Below are positions 9,366 to 18,983 of a stretch of DNA of 64,000 nucleotides, one piece after another (position 1 is the stretch's first letter; each line of letters opens with the position of its first letter). The notes beneath the pieces are model-generated. The model had not been told where the DNA came from. It searched no databases and saw only the letters and a list, made by a program, of their open reading frames with translations. Made by a program: the position numbers and the translations under genes. Source of the stretch: Novosphingobium fuchskuhlense (GTDB taxonomy: Bacteria; Pseudomonadota; Alphaproteobacteria; Sphingomonadales; Sphingomonadaceae). The stretch spans positions 1,567,934 through 1,631,933 of the forward strand of contig NZ_KQ954244.1 in the NCBI RefSeq assembly GCF_001519075.1, given 5' to 3'.

Positions 9366-9378
9366 TGGAGACACGCTG

Positions 9379-10281
9379 ATGCGCGAAGTGAGGCTGAGCC
9401 CGCAGGGCGATTTCGACAATGCGGCGCGGGCCTATGCGCACATCACCGCACATCCGCTGACCGCCGCGATGGGCGCGGAAATCGCTGGCGTGCGGCTGGG
9501 GCATGATCTGGCGCCCGAAGCCTTCGACGAGATCCGCGATGCGCTGTGGCGGCACAAGATGGTCTTCCTGCGGGATCAGCACCTCACGCATTCCGAGCAC
9601 GAGGCGTTCAGCGCGCGGTTCGGGCCCTTTGCGGTCGATGCGTATACGCAAGGCGTGGAGGGGCACCGCAATGTGCATCCGCTGATCAAGGAAGCGGATA
9701 CGAAGACCAAGGCGCTGTTCGGCAGCGGCTGGCACACGGATTCCCCGTTCCTCGACGAGCCGCCTTCGGTGACGATCCTGCGCGCGGTGCAGGTGCCGCC
9801 CTATGGCGGGGACACGACCTGGGCCGATACGCAGCTGGCGTGGCGGATGCTGAGCCCCGCGATGCAGGCGATGCTGCAGCCGCTGAAAGTGCACATGTCG
9901 GCCGAGGCGAACGTGGCGACGCAGGAGCGGATCAGCGGCAAGCCGATGGCCTTTGCCAATGACGACCGGCGCTCATCGGCGCTGCAGGGCAATTTTCACC
10001 CGCTGGTGCGCACGCATCCCTTCACCGGGTTGCCCTCGCTTTATGTGGATGAAGTCTATGCCGTGGGGATCGAGGGGATGACCGAGGCGGAGAGCCGCCC
10101 GATCCTCGATTTCCTGACGCGGCATATCACGCAGGCCGGCTTCACCTGCCGGCTGCGGTGGGAGCCCGGCATGATCGCGATGTGGGACAACCGCGCCGCG
10201 CTGCATCTGGCGCCGAACGATTACGACGGGTTCCGGCGGGAGATGTACCGCACGACGATGGCGGGGGAGCGGCCGGAGTAG
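9379..10281 (+). CDS. TauD/TfdA-family Fe(II)/2-oxoglutarate dioxygenase
   Basis: This 300-residue enzyme couples 2-oxoglutarate decarboxylation to hydroxylation of a substrate, often a sulfonate or aryloxyalkanoate. Iron ligands are His119-x-Asp121 (WHTD) and His276 near the C-terminus, with Arg287 placed for 2-oxoglutarate binding. An ATG at 9379 follows a weak GGAG. Among family members, TfdA cleaves an aryl ether bond through hydroxylation, so an ether-cleaving role would suit this cluster, but this is inference. It ends the packed series; a palindromic repeat follows. Confidence 0.9.
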   Translation: MREVRLSPQGDFDNAARAYAHITAHPLTAAMGAEIAGVRLGHDLAPEAFDEIRDALWRHKMVFLRDQHLTHSEHEAFSARFGPFAVDAYTQGVEGHRNVHPLIKEADTKTKALFGSGWHTDSPFLDEPPSVTILRAVQVPPYGGDTTWADTQLAWRMLSPAMQAMLQPLKVHMSAEANVATQERISGKPMAFANDDRRSSALQGNFHPLVRTHPFTGLPSLYVDEVYAVGIEGMTEAESRPILDFLTRHITQAGFTCRLRWEPGMIAMWDNRAALHLAPNDYDGFRREMYRTTMAGERPE

Positions 10282-10298
10282 TGGGGCTCGCGCTTGCC

Positions 10299-10385
10299 GC
10301 CCTGGATTCCCGCCTTCGCGGGAATGACGAAGTTTTGGGGGCGCAAACTTGGTTCGTCATTCCCGCGAAGGCGGGAATCCAGGGC
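10299..10385. repeat. REP-like palindromic element with perfect 33-bp inverted repeat
   Basis: Two perfectly complementary 33-bp arms (10299-10331 and 10353-10385) are separated by 21 bp. Each arm contains its own smaller stem around TTCCCGCC-TTCG-CGGGAA. It lies between the convergent stop of the dioxygenase gene and that of the VOC gene. This family of elements is common in intergenic spaces of sphingomonads. It probably also acts as a bidirectional transcription barrier. Confidence 0.9.
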
Positions 10386-10399
10386 GTACAGTCCCCCCC

Positions 10400-10801
10400 T
10401 CAATCCCCGAAGAAATTGAGTTCCAGCAGGACGTTGTTGGGATCGCTGACGAAGATCTGCCTGAGGCCGATGGCGTCCACGGTGTTGCGCTGGAACGGAG
10501 TGCCGAGCGCGTCCACCCGCTGCATCAGTTCGTCATAGCCCGAGCAATTCAGCGCCACGTGGTGCACCGCGCCGGTGAGGGCGCCGGGTTCGACGTGGCG
10601 GTCGAAGGCGCGGGGGCAATCGACCGAGTTGATGTGGACGATGGCCTTGCCGCCGGCGTCGTACATCCACTGCGCGTTCTCGGGCGTCAGCGGGGGCGGG
10701 GCGTTGCGGCGTTCTAGGTTCAGCAGCGCCTTGTAGAACTCGGCGGTCTCGTCGAGCTTGTCGGTGATCACGTTGACGTGATCGAGCCAGTTGACCTGCA
10801 T
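10400..10801 (-). CDS. VOC-family protein (extradiol dioxygenase/glyoxalase fold)
   Basis: This 133-residue protein contains a single vicinal-oxygen-chelate module. Candidate metal ligands are the His of LDHVN near the N-terminus, the first His of HHVAL, and the Glu of LLELNFF near the C-terminus. Start ATG follows GGGAGAGAAC. It lies between the dioxygenase gene and purU, 56 bp from the end of purU on the same strand, so it may be co-transcribed with purU. Its substrate cannot be predicted. Confidence 0.85.
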   Translation of the reverse strand: MQVNWLDHVNVITDKLDETAEFYKALLNLERRNAPPPLTPENAQWMYDAGGKAIVHINSVDCPRAFDRHVEPGALTGAVHHVALNCSGYDELMQRVDALGTPFQRNTVDAIGLRQIFVSDPNNVLLELNFFGD

Positions 10802-10857
10802 TGTTCTCTCCCAAGTGCTGCGGGCGGCAGCATTTCATGCTTCCGCCCGCCACACAA

Positions 10858-11712
10858 TCAGCTGCGGAACACGACTGTCTTGTTGCCGTTCAAAAGCGCG
10901 CGGTCCTCGAGGTGGAGGCGCACCGCTTCGGCCAGCACGCGGCGTTCCACGTCGCGGCCCTTGCGGACGAGATCGTCGGGCGTGTCGGCGTGGGTCACGG
11001 TCGTCACGTCCTGGTGGATGATCGGGCCTTCGTCGAGGTCGGTCGTCACGTAGTGACCGGTCGCCCCGATCATCTTCACGCCGCGCGCGTGAGCCTGGTG
11101 ATAGGGCTTGGCACCCTTGAAGCTCGGCAGGAACGAGTGGTGGATGTTGATGCATCGGCCATTGAGGAACGAGGCCATGTCGTCCGAGAGGATCTGCATG
11201 TAGCGCGCCAGCACGACGAGTTCGGCGCCGGTTTCGGTCACGATCGCCTTCACCTGTGCTTCCTGCTGCGGCTTGGTGTCCTTGGTGATCGGCAGGTGGT
11301 GATAGGGGACATCGCCCAGCAGCGTGATGTTGAGCGCTTCCTTGGGGTGGTTGCCGATGATCGCGACGACTTCCATCGGCAGTTCGCCGATACGGGTGCG
11401 ATAGAGCAGATCGCCGAGGCAGTGATCGAACTTGCTGACCATGAGCACGGTGCGGCGCTTTTGCGAGGCATCGCGCATCGTCCATTCCATGCCGAACTGT
11501 TCGGCCACCGGCGCGAAGGCGCCGCGCAGCGTATCGTGATCGCCCGAGCCCGGATCGAGCACGACGCGCATGAAGAAGCGGCCGCTTTCGGTATCGTCGA
11601 ATTGCTGCGCCTCGAGGATGTTGGCGCCGGCCTCATAGAGGTTGCCGGTAACCCGGGCGACGATCCCGGGCTTGTCCTCGCACGAAAGCGTCAGGATCAC
11701 TGGTGCAGTCAT
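10858..11712 (-). CDS. purU: Formyltetrahydrofolate deformylase
   Basis: PurU hydrolyses 10-formyl-THF to formate and THF. The 284-residue protein has an N-terminal ACT domain ([24 protein letters not shown]) and a C-terminal formyltransferase-like domain with the catalytic set in NIHHSFLP and [17 protein letters not shown]. Its placement divergent from ligM and a methylene-THF-reductase homologue is telling: THF-dependent O-demethylation loads methyl groups on THF, and PurU would release the oxidised C1 unit as formate and regenerate THF. The start follows GGGAGAGATTTGA. Confidence 0.95.
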   Translation of the reverse strand: MTAPVILTLSCEDKPGIVARVTGNLYEAGANILEAQQFDDTESGRFFMRVVLDPGSGDHDTLRGAFAPVAEQFGMEWTMRDASQKRRTVLMVSKFDHCLGDLLYRTRIGELPMEVVAIIGNHPKEALNITLLGDVPYHHLPITKDTKPQQEAQVKAIVTETGAELVVLARYMQILSDDMASFLNGRCINIHHSFLPSFKGAKPYHQAHARGVKMIGATGHYVTTDLDEGPIIHQDVTTVTHADTPDDLVRKGRDVERRVLAEAVRLHLEDRALLNGNKTVVFRS

Positions 11713-11754
11713 TCAAATCTCTCCCCGTCCATTCGTGGGCCGCGCGCGCCATAG

Positions 11755-13287
<1,533 letters not shown>

Positions 13288-13295
13288 GGCACGCT

Positions 13296-13323
13296 GCCCC
13301 TCCCTCCAACGAGGGGGAGGGGC
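13296..13323 (+). other. Intercistronic hairpin between ligM and the metF-like gene
   Basis: A 9-bp perfect stem GCCCCTCCC/GGGAGGGGC encloses a 10-nt loop. There is no T-run, so it is more likely an mRNA-stabilising or processing element, or one of the short GC-rich intergenic repeats of sphingomonads, than a terminator. Confidence 0.55.
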
Positions 13324-13346
13324 TGTCTCTGGAAGAGGACTCTGCC

Positions 13347-14228
13347 ATGGCCGCAGCACTGATCCATCCCAATTGGGATAAGCCGCCGCTCGGCGTGACC
13401 GACGGTTTCAGCCTTGAAATGACCGCGAAGGACGAGGGCTCGCTGCGCGAGGCCGCGCCGCTCATCCCGGTCGACACGCCGATTGCGGTGACCTTCCTGC
13501 CCGGTGAGGATGTTGCCGCGCGCGTCAAGGCGACTGTGGCGGTGCGCGAGCTTGGCTTCGAGCCGATGCCGCATTTCTCGGCGAGGCGGATCACCTCGGA
13601 GGATGACTTCGAGGGCTATCTGAAGGCCGTGGTCGAGCAGGCGGGAGTGCAGCGCGCCTTCATCGTGGCGGGCGATCCGCCCGAGCCGGTTGGGCCTTAC
13701 TTCGATACCTCGGCGCTGATTGCGACGGGCGCGTTCGAGCGCAGCGGGATCAAGGCCATCGGCATCGGGGGGCACCCGGACGGCCACCCCAACATGACCG
13801 AACAGCAATGCTGGGACGTTCTGGTGAAAAAGGTGGCCGAGATCGAGGCGCGCGGCATGGCGCCGCTGATCGTCACGCAGTTCGGCTTCGATCCCGATGC
13901 CTTCCTCGCCTGGCTGCTCAAGCTGCGGGCGCTGGGTATCGATGCGCCGGTGCGGATCGGCGTGCCGGGGCCGGCGGGGATCAAGCGCCTGCTGGCCTTT
14001 GCCGCGCGCTGCGGCGTGGGTGCCTCGACGGCGGTGCTGCGCAAGTACGGGATTTCCGTCACGAACCTCCTCGGCAATGCGGGGCCGGACAAGCTGGTCG
14101 ATGCCTTTGCCAAGGGGCTCGGCCCCCAGCATGGCCGCGTGCGGCTGCACTTCTATCCCTTCGGCGGCATGGTGAAGACGCTGGAGTGGATCCACGCCTA
14201 TAACGCCAAGCACGGGATTCCGGCATGA
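13347..14228 (+). CDS. metF: Methylenetetrahydrofolate reductase homologue
   Basis: This 293-residue TIM-barrel protein of the MTHFR family should interconvert 5-methyl-THF and 5,10-methylene-THF with FAD. Visible features are FSLEMTAKD at the family's Glu-containing N-terminal strand, HFSARRI, VAGDPP, and GQFGFDPDAF-like VTQFGFDPDAF. Its position 59 bp after ligM matches the ligM-metF pair known in SYK-6, so it probably runs towards methylene-THF to recycle methyl groups taken from vanillate rather than for methionine synthesis. It overlaps the next gene by 4 bp (ATGA). Confidence 0.87.
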   Translation: MAAALIHPNWDKPPLGVTDGFSLEMTAKDEGSLREAAPLIPVDTPIAVTFLPGEDVAARVKATVAVRELGFEPMPHFSARRITSEDDFEGYLKAVVEQAGVQRAFIVAGDPPEPVGPYFDTSALIATGAFERSGIKAIGIGGHPDGHPNMTEQQCWDVLVKKVAEIEARGMAPLIVTQFGFDPDAFLAWLLKLRALGIDAPVRIGVPGPAGIKRLLAFAARCGVGASTAVLRKYGISVTNLLGNAGPDKLVDAFAKGLGPQHGRVRLHFYPFGGMVKTLEWIHAYNAKHGIPA

Positions 14229-14893
14229 CGGACTATGTGCTGGTCCATGGCGCGTGGGGCGGCAGCTTCGGCTATGACCGCGTGGCGGGCGAACTGCGCG
14301 CGGCAGGGCACCGCGTGGTGCTGGCGCAGCTGACGGGGCTGGGGACGCGCAAGGGCGAGTTTCATCCGGGCATCACGCTGACGACGCACATCGACGATGT
14401 GTGCAATCAGATTTCGTCGGCCGGCTTCGACAAGTTCGTGCTGGTCGGTCATTCCTATGGCGGGATGATCGTGACCGGCGTGGCGACGCGGTTGGGCGCG
14501 CGGATCACCGCGCTGATCTACATCGATGCGTTCCTGCCGCAGGACGGGCAATCGCTGTGGGACCTGACCGGCGACTTCGAGCACCATCACTATATCGACA
14601 GCCAGAAATTCACCCCCGGCGGGGTGGCGCCGTTGCCGGGGCTGGAAAGCCCGGTGCTGACGCGGCACCCGTTGCTGACTTTGCTGGAAGCGGTGAAGTT
14701 TACCGGCGAGGAAGCCAAAGTGGGCCGGCGCATCTATGTGTTCGCCAATGCCTGGGAGCCGACACCCTTCCGCAAGTTCGTAAAGCGGGTGACGACCGAG
14801 CAGGGCTGGGAATACCACGAGGCCAAGGCCAGCCACAACGTGATGGGCGATCAGCCGGAACAGACCCTGCAGATCCTGCTGGGCTGTGCCTGA
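14225..14893 (+). CDS. Alpha/beta hydrolase
   Basis: This 222-residue alpha/beta hydrolase has an N-terminal LVHGAWGGSFGY oxyanion segment, nucleophile elbow GHSYGG with Ser77, and a probable catalytic His in ASHNVMGDQPEQ near the C-terminus. It is translationally coupled to the metF-like gene (ATGA). It could hydrolyse a methyl ester or related bond on an aromatic substrate feeding LigM. No specific function can be assigned. Confidence 0.86.
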   Translation: MTDYVLVHGAWGGSFGYDRVAGELRAAGHRVVLAQLTGLGTRKGEFHPGITLTTHIDDVCNQISSAGFDKFVLVGHSYGGMIVTGVATRLGARITALIYIDAFLPQDGQSLWDLTGDFEHHHYIDSQKFTPGGVAPLPGLESPVLTRHPLLTLLEAVKFTGEEAKVGRRIYVFANAWEPTPFRKFVKRVTTEQGWEYHEAKASHNVMGDQPEQTLQILLGCA

Positions 14894-15004
14894 ACGGCTT
14901 TGGCGCTGCCCGGCATGACCGGGAGATGACGACGAGTTCATTTGATGGGCATCCTGATCGGACGCTAATTTCCGCTCACATTTTTTGTGGCGGAGAGGCT
15001 TCCG

Positions 15005-15484
15005 ATGGAAATCAGGGTTGCAGGCGACGCGCGCATCGACGTGCTCAGGAATGACGATGGATATAGCCGCGCACTGGTCGCGGTGGCGATCGGCAAGGAC
15101 GAAGTGCTCGCACAGTTCGGTGCGCGCGAGACGCTGGCGACGCCGAACTACCTGACCGTGCAGACCGGGCCGGAGACGCACATCCTGCTCGCGCCCGAGC
15201 ATCTGCAGTACATCAACCACAGCTGCGAACCGAACGTGTTCTTCGACACCACCCGCATGGAAATCATAGCGCTGCGCGATATCGCGGCGGGCGAGGAATG
15301 CACCTTCTTCTATCCTTCGACCGAGTGGACAATGGACCGCGCGTTCGACTGCCTGTGCGGCAGCAGCGCGTGCCTTGGCCGGATAGCCGGCGCGGACATG
15401 CTCGATGCCGATGCGCTGGAGCGCTACGCGTTCAACCAGCACATCCTCGACCGGCTGGCCGAGCGGCTGGCCGAAGCAGCCTGA
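15005..15484 (+). CDS. SET-domain protein (putative protein-lysine methyltransferase)
   Basis: This 159-residue protein carries the hallmark SET-domain C-terminal half: INHSCEPN at residues 70-77 (AdoMet and catalytic pseudoknot), ALRDIAAGEECTFFY ending with the conserved Tyr103, and a post-SET Cys cluster C116-x-C118-x4-C123. SET proteins transfer methyl groups from AdoMet to lysine side chains and are uncommon in bacteria. ATG 15005 follows GGAGAGG by 7 bp; GTG 14987 is an alternative. It stands between the hydrolase and convergent SDR genes, 4 bp from the SDR stop. Its target is unknown. Confidence 0.88.
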   Translation: MEIRVAGDARIDVLRNDDGYSRALVAVAIGKDEVLAQFGARETLATPNYLTVQTGPETHILLAPEHLQYINHSCEPNVFFDTTRMEIIALRDIAAGEECTFFYPSTEWTMDRAFDCLCGSSACLGRIAGADMLDADALERYAFNQHILDRLAERLAEAA

Positions 15485-15488
15485 CGCT

Positions 15489-16409
15489 TCAGAAATCCGC
15501 CGCGCGCGATTTGGCGCGGGCCTGCGCGAAGGCGTCGCGGCGGAATTTCTCGAAGGCCACGCGCTGGTCGTGGCCGGGGTCCTTGGGGTAGTCCTGATAT
15601 TCGGCGATGATCTCGTCGAAGATCTCGCGCATCTCGTCCTTGTGGTCGGGATGGCTGAAGATGTGGAGGCGGTTGGCCTTCATTGCCTCGATCACCCGCG
15701 CGCCGATCACGTCGGGCTCCATGCCGAATTCGTGGATGCCGGCGAGGCGCTCGACGGCTTCGCTGTTGACCGGCTTCATCGCGCCCTTGAGTTCGTCGGG
15801 GCGGATATCGTCGCTGGCGTATATGTAGCTCTTCACCAGGCCGGGGCAGAGCACCGAGACGCCGATTTCATACTGCAGCAGCGAATAGTGCAGCGATTCC
15901 GAAAGCCCGCGCACGGCGAACTTGGTGGTGTTGTAGATGCCCGGGGTGCCGGCGGCGAGGAACGCGGCCATCGAGGCGGTGTTGACGACATGGCCGCCCT
16001 TCTGCTCGCCTGCCTTCACGCGCGCGACCATGCGCGGCACGAAAGTCATCACCCCGTTGATCACGCCGTGGAGATTGACGCCCAGCAGCCAGTCCCAATC
16101 GTCGAACGAGCTTTCCTCGATCGGCTGGAACAGGTTGACGCCCGCGTTGTTGCACAGGATCGAGACGGGGCCGAACTTGGCCTCCACCTCGTCCGCCGCG
16201 GCCTTGAAGCCCTCGCGGCTGGAAACGTCGAGCTGGACGCCCATGACCTCGCGGTTGTCGAGGCTCTTGAGCGCCTTGTCGATGGAGTCCTGCCGGATAT
16301 CGGCGATGGCGACCTTGCAGCCTTCATTGAGGAGCTGGCGAACGAGCCCGATGCCGACGCCATTGGCGCCGCCGGTGACGAAGGCGGTGCGGCCTGCGAA
16401 ATCCTTCAT
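15489..16409 (-). CDS. LigD/LigL/LigN-type C-alpha dehydrogenase (SDR)
   Basis: This 306-residue SDR begins MKDFAGRTAFVTGGANGVG and keeps the long DWDWLLGVNLHGVINGVMTFVPRM segment and extended C-terminal tail of the LigD/LigL/LigN family, which oxidise the alpha-hydroxyl of beta-aryl ether dimers with NAD. Catalytic residues are Ser146, Tyr159 and Lys163. It is the second gene of an SDR pair, overlapping the first by 4 bp (ATGA). Such an alpha-keto product is the substrate of LigF-type etherases, one of which lies at 7849. Dimer specificity is inferred. Confidence 0.85.
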   Translation of the reverse strand: MKDFAGRTAFVTGGANGVGIGLVRQLLNEGCKVAIADIRQDSIDKALKSLDNREVMGVQLDVSSREGFKAAADEVEAKFGPVSILCNNAGVNLFQPIEESSFDDWDWLLGVNLHGVINGVMTFVPRMVARVKAGEQKGGHVVNTASMAAFLAAGTPGIYNTTKFAVRGLSESLHYSLLQYEIGVSVLCPGLVKSYIYASDDIRPDELKGAMKPVNSEAVERLAGIHEFGMEPDVIGARVIEAMKANRLHIFSHPDHKDEMREIFDEIIAEYQDYPKDPGHDQRVAFEKFRRDAFAQARAKSRAADF

Positions 16410-17350
16410 GCTGCGTCTCCCGTCTGGTCAGATTTCTGGCGCGCGGCCTTCAGTGCGTCCTGCCGCGCGATCTCGGCGGTAATCGCCGGATTGCGGAACA
16501 GCATCGCGAAGGTCTGCTTGTATTCGTCGTTTTCGGGCAGGTGTGTCTGCACCGCCGCCGTGGTCGCCTCGCCGCGTTCGCGCACCCCGGTGAGGAATTC
16601 GCTGTGGGTGAGAATGTAGAGCTCGTCGTTCAGGATGCCTTCGAGCACGCGCTGCCCGACGTCTTCCTTGGTCTGGTAGAGGTGCATGAAGTTGCCGCCC
16701 GAAGCGCGGCGCTTGTCCGCCTCGGCATAGCCGGTTTCGGCAAGATCGGCGGGGCGGGTCTTGCCGGCTTCGGCGATATTGGACTGGACCGCGCCGGGGC
16801 AGAAGGCGGAGCAGATCACGCCGCGCGCCTCGAGTTCGGGGCGCATGCATTCCATCATCGCGGTGACGGCGGCCTTGCCGCTGGAATAGATCGTGGTGCC
16901 GCCGACCGGGACGAGCGCCGACATCGAGGCGGTGTTGACGATATGGCCGCCCTCGCCATGGGCAAGGATGCGCGGCAGCACGGTGACGATCCCGTTGATC
17001 GTGCCGCCCAGGTTGACGCCCATGACCCAGTCCCAATCGGCGAAGGTCGCGAGCTCGGTGGGGCCGACGACGGCGACCCCGGCGTTGTTGCACAGGATGT
17101 GGATCTTGCCGAACTTCGCCTCGGCGGCGTCTGCCGCAGCGGCATAGGCGGCGCGGTCGGTCACGTCGAGCTTCAGGGGGAGGACGCGCTCGCCGCCCGC
17201 GAGTTCGGCTTCGGCTGCGGCGAGGTGATCATCGCGGATATCGGCGATCACCACGTTCATGCCGGCGCCCAGCAGCGCCTTGGCGATGCCGAGGCCGATG
17301 CCGCTGGCACCGCCGGTAATGAAGGCTGTCTTGCCGGGGAGGTTCTGCAT
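16406..17350 (-). CDS. LigD/LigL-like SDR oxidoreductase
   Basis: This 314-residue SDR is paralogous to its downstream neighbour, sharing the DWDWVMGVNLGGTINGIVTVLPRI segment. Rossmann motif TGGASGIG is at residues 12-19 and the catalytic set is Ser142, Tyr155 and Lys159. ATG 17350 follows AGGAGAG by 8 bp; a longer start at 17392 is less likely. Two tandem C-alpha dehydrogenase-like SDRs could handle opposite stereoisomers of a dimer, as LigD and LigL/LigN do, but this is inference. Confidence 0.86.
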   Translation of the reverse strand: MQNLPGKTAFITGGASGIGLGIAKALLGAGMNVVIADIRDDHLAAAEAELAGGERVLPLKLDVTDRAAYAAAADAAEAKFGKIHILCNNAGVAVVGPTELATFADWDWVMGVNLGGTINGIVTVLPRILAHGEGGHIVNTASMSALVPVGGTTIYSSGKAAVTAMMECMRPELEARGVICSAFCPGAVQSNIAEAGKTRPADLAETGYAEADKRRASGGNFMHLYQTKEDVGQRVLEGILNDELYILTHSEFLTGVRERGEATTAAVQTHLPENDEYKQTFAMLFRNPAITAEIARQDALKAARQKSDQTGDAA

Positions 17351-17430
17351 GATCGCTCTCCTGAGGGCGCGGGGGGTCTTTTCTGACTCCACCGATTGTT
17401 AGATTGCCTTTTCTATTCACCACGCCGAGA

Positions 17431-17449
17431 TTGTATGCAAGACTAACAA
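17431..17449. promoter_or_regulatory. 19-bp operator-like inverted repeat in the SDR/MFS divergent region
   Basis: TTGTATG-N5-CTAACAA has the same 7-5-7 layout as the elements at 11836, 18950 and 29016. An extra half-site TTGTTAG lies at 17396-17402. It sits between the divergent SDR pair (start 17350) and MFS gene (start 17514). No convincing -35/-10 pair with a 17-bp spacer was seen here on either strand. Confidence 0.6.
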
Positions 17450-17513
17450 TTGTTCGAGACGAAAAAGGGCTCCGGCGATTCCAGCGCGGGGCGGCCGGGC
17501 GAGAGGAAACAGG

Positions 17514-18911
17514 ATGGCGGGTCCGACGGTTTTGACCGATCCGGGTGCAGCGGCAGACCCGGGTGCGGAGCGAGATTGGCCCTCGGCCGGAGCCGCCTAT
17601 TGGGCGCTGACCGTGATCGTTCTGGCGACCTTCATCACCTTTTTCGATGCCGTCACGTTCGGGATGCTGGCCGAGCGGATCAAGCACGATTTCGGCCTCA
17701 CCGATTCGCAACTGGGTTTCCTGGCCGGGCCGGCAAGCATCATCTGTTACCTCTTCGTCGGCATTCCGCTGGCGCGGCTCGCCGATATCTATCCGCGCAA
17801 GTATGTGCTGGCAGGCGGCGCGGCGGCGGTGGGGCTGGTGATCTCGCTGGGCGGTCTGGCTCAGACTTTCGTGCAGTTCGTCGGCAGCCGGGTGTTTTTG
17901 GCGGCAGGCGGATCGGCTCATGCGCCCTCGTCCTACTCGCTGCTCGCCGATGCCTTTCCGCCCAAGCGGCTGACCCGTGCTTTTGCGCTGCTGCAGTTCG
18001 GCTTCATCGGCGGGACGGTGCTGGGGCCGCTGATCGGCGGCAAGCTGGTGGTGATGTCGGCAAGCTGGGCACCAACGGTGCTGGGCCCGCTGACCATTCG
18101 CGGCTGGCAGTGGATCCTGATCGTGATGGGGCTGCCGGGCCTGCTGGTCGGCCTGCTGTTCCTGACGGTGAAGGAGCCTGCGCGCCTCGCCCCTGCGCCC
18201 GATGCGCCCAAGGTGCCTGAGCACGCGGGGCTGGGGCGCCGCGTGCTGACGTTCATGGGGCTCGATGCGCTGCGCGCGATCAACGCGAAGCCGCGCGTCT
18301 ACTATCCGCTGTTCGGCGCGCTGGCGCTGAGCGCGGTCGAGGTGTTCGGCCTGCAGTTCTGGCGTGTGCCGTTCATGGTGCGCACCTTCGGCTGGGACGA
18401 GGCGCAGATCGGCGCGGCGCTCAGCGTTACCGTGCTGGCGGGTTCGCTGGCGGGCCTGCTGCTGGGCAGCGTGATGGTCGAATGGCTGGCGAAGCGGCAC
18501 AAGGACGCCAACGTACGGGCGGCGGCGATCTGCTTTGCCGGCACGACGGTGAGCTCGATCGCTGCGATTCTCATGCCGACCGCGTGGGGCTCGATGATCC
18601 TGTTCGGCTTTTCAGGCATGTTCGGCATGGCCGGGGCGGTGCCCCAGAATGCGGCCGTCCAGCGCGTGGCGCCCAATGCCATGCGGGGCCAGGTGACGGC
18701 GTTCTACCTGTTCATGTTCACCTTTTTCGGCGCGATGGGCAGCTTCCTGGTGGGGCGCGTGCAAGACGTGGTGATCGGCGATCCGCACCAGCTGTGGAAG
18801 GCGCTGCTGATCACCGCGGGTACGCTGCTGCCGCTCGCGACATTCCTGATGGTCCGCGCAATCCGGCCCTACCGCGAGGAAGTTGAGCGGCTGGAGGCGG
18901 CAGGGCTCTGA
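17514..18911 (+). CDS. MFS transporter (spinster/hexuronate-type)
   Basis: This 465-residue protein has about 12 hydrophobic segments. MFS motif A-like ARLADIYPRK follows the second segment. The N-terminal FFDAVTFGMLAERIKHDFGLTDSQLGFL is typical of spinster-like and organic-acid MFS porters. ATG follows GAGAGGAAACAGG. Divergent from the LigD-like SDR pair and followed by the NTF2-like gene, it is probably an uptake system for a lignin-derived aromatic; the substrate is unproven. Confidence 0.9.
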   Translation: MAGPTVLTDPGAAADPGAERDWPSAGAAYWALTVIVLATFITFFDAVTFGMLAERIKHDFGLTDSQLGFLAGPASIICYLFVGIPLARLADIYPRKYVLAGGAAAVGLVISLGGLAQTFVQFVGSRVFLAAGGSAHAPSSYSLLADAFPPKRLTRAFALLQFGFIGGTVLGPLIGGKLVVMSASWAPTVLGPLTIRGWQWILIVMGLPGLLVGLLFLTVKEPARLAPAPDAPKVPEHAGLGRRVLTFMGLDALRAINAKPRVYYPLFGALALSAVEVFGLQFWRVPFMVRTFGWDEAQIGAALSVTVLAGSLAGLLLGSVMVEWLAKRHKDANVRAAAICFAGTTVSSIAAILMPTAWGSMILFGFSGMFGMAGAVPQNAAVQRVAPNAMRGQVTAFYLFMFTFFGAMGSFLVGRVQDVVIGDPHQLWKALLITAGTLLPLATFLMVRAIRPYREEVERLEAAGL

Positions 18912-18924
18912 ACAAGATGGCCCG

Positions 18925-18968
18925 TTGACAACGACGCGCCGGATCATGATTGTTAGGTATACAAACTA
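18925..18968 (+). promoter_or_regulatory. Promoter and operator of the NTF2-like gene
   Basis: A consensus -35 TTGACA (18925-18930) is followed after 17 bp by GATTGT (18948-18953). The operator-like element TTGTTAG-N5-CAAACTA (18950-18968) overlaps this -10 exactly as at ligM. The downstream half-site is degenerate. The next start codon is 16 bp beyond the element. Confidence 0.65.
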
Positions 18969-18983
18969 ATTAGGAGAGTCTGG

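Noticed and set aside
10299..10385. CRISPR-like repeat or insertion-sequence end
   Set aside because: There is a single palindrome with no spacer series, no transposase and no target-site duplication; it fits a REP-type intergenic element.
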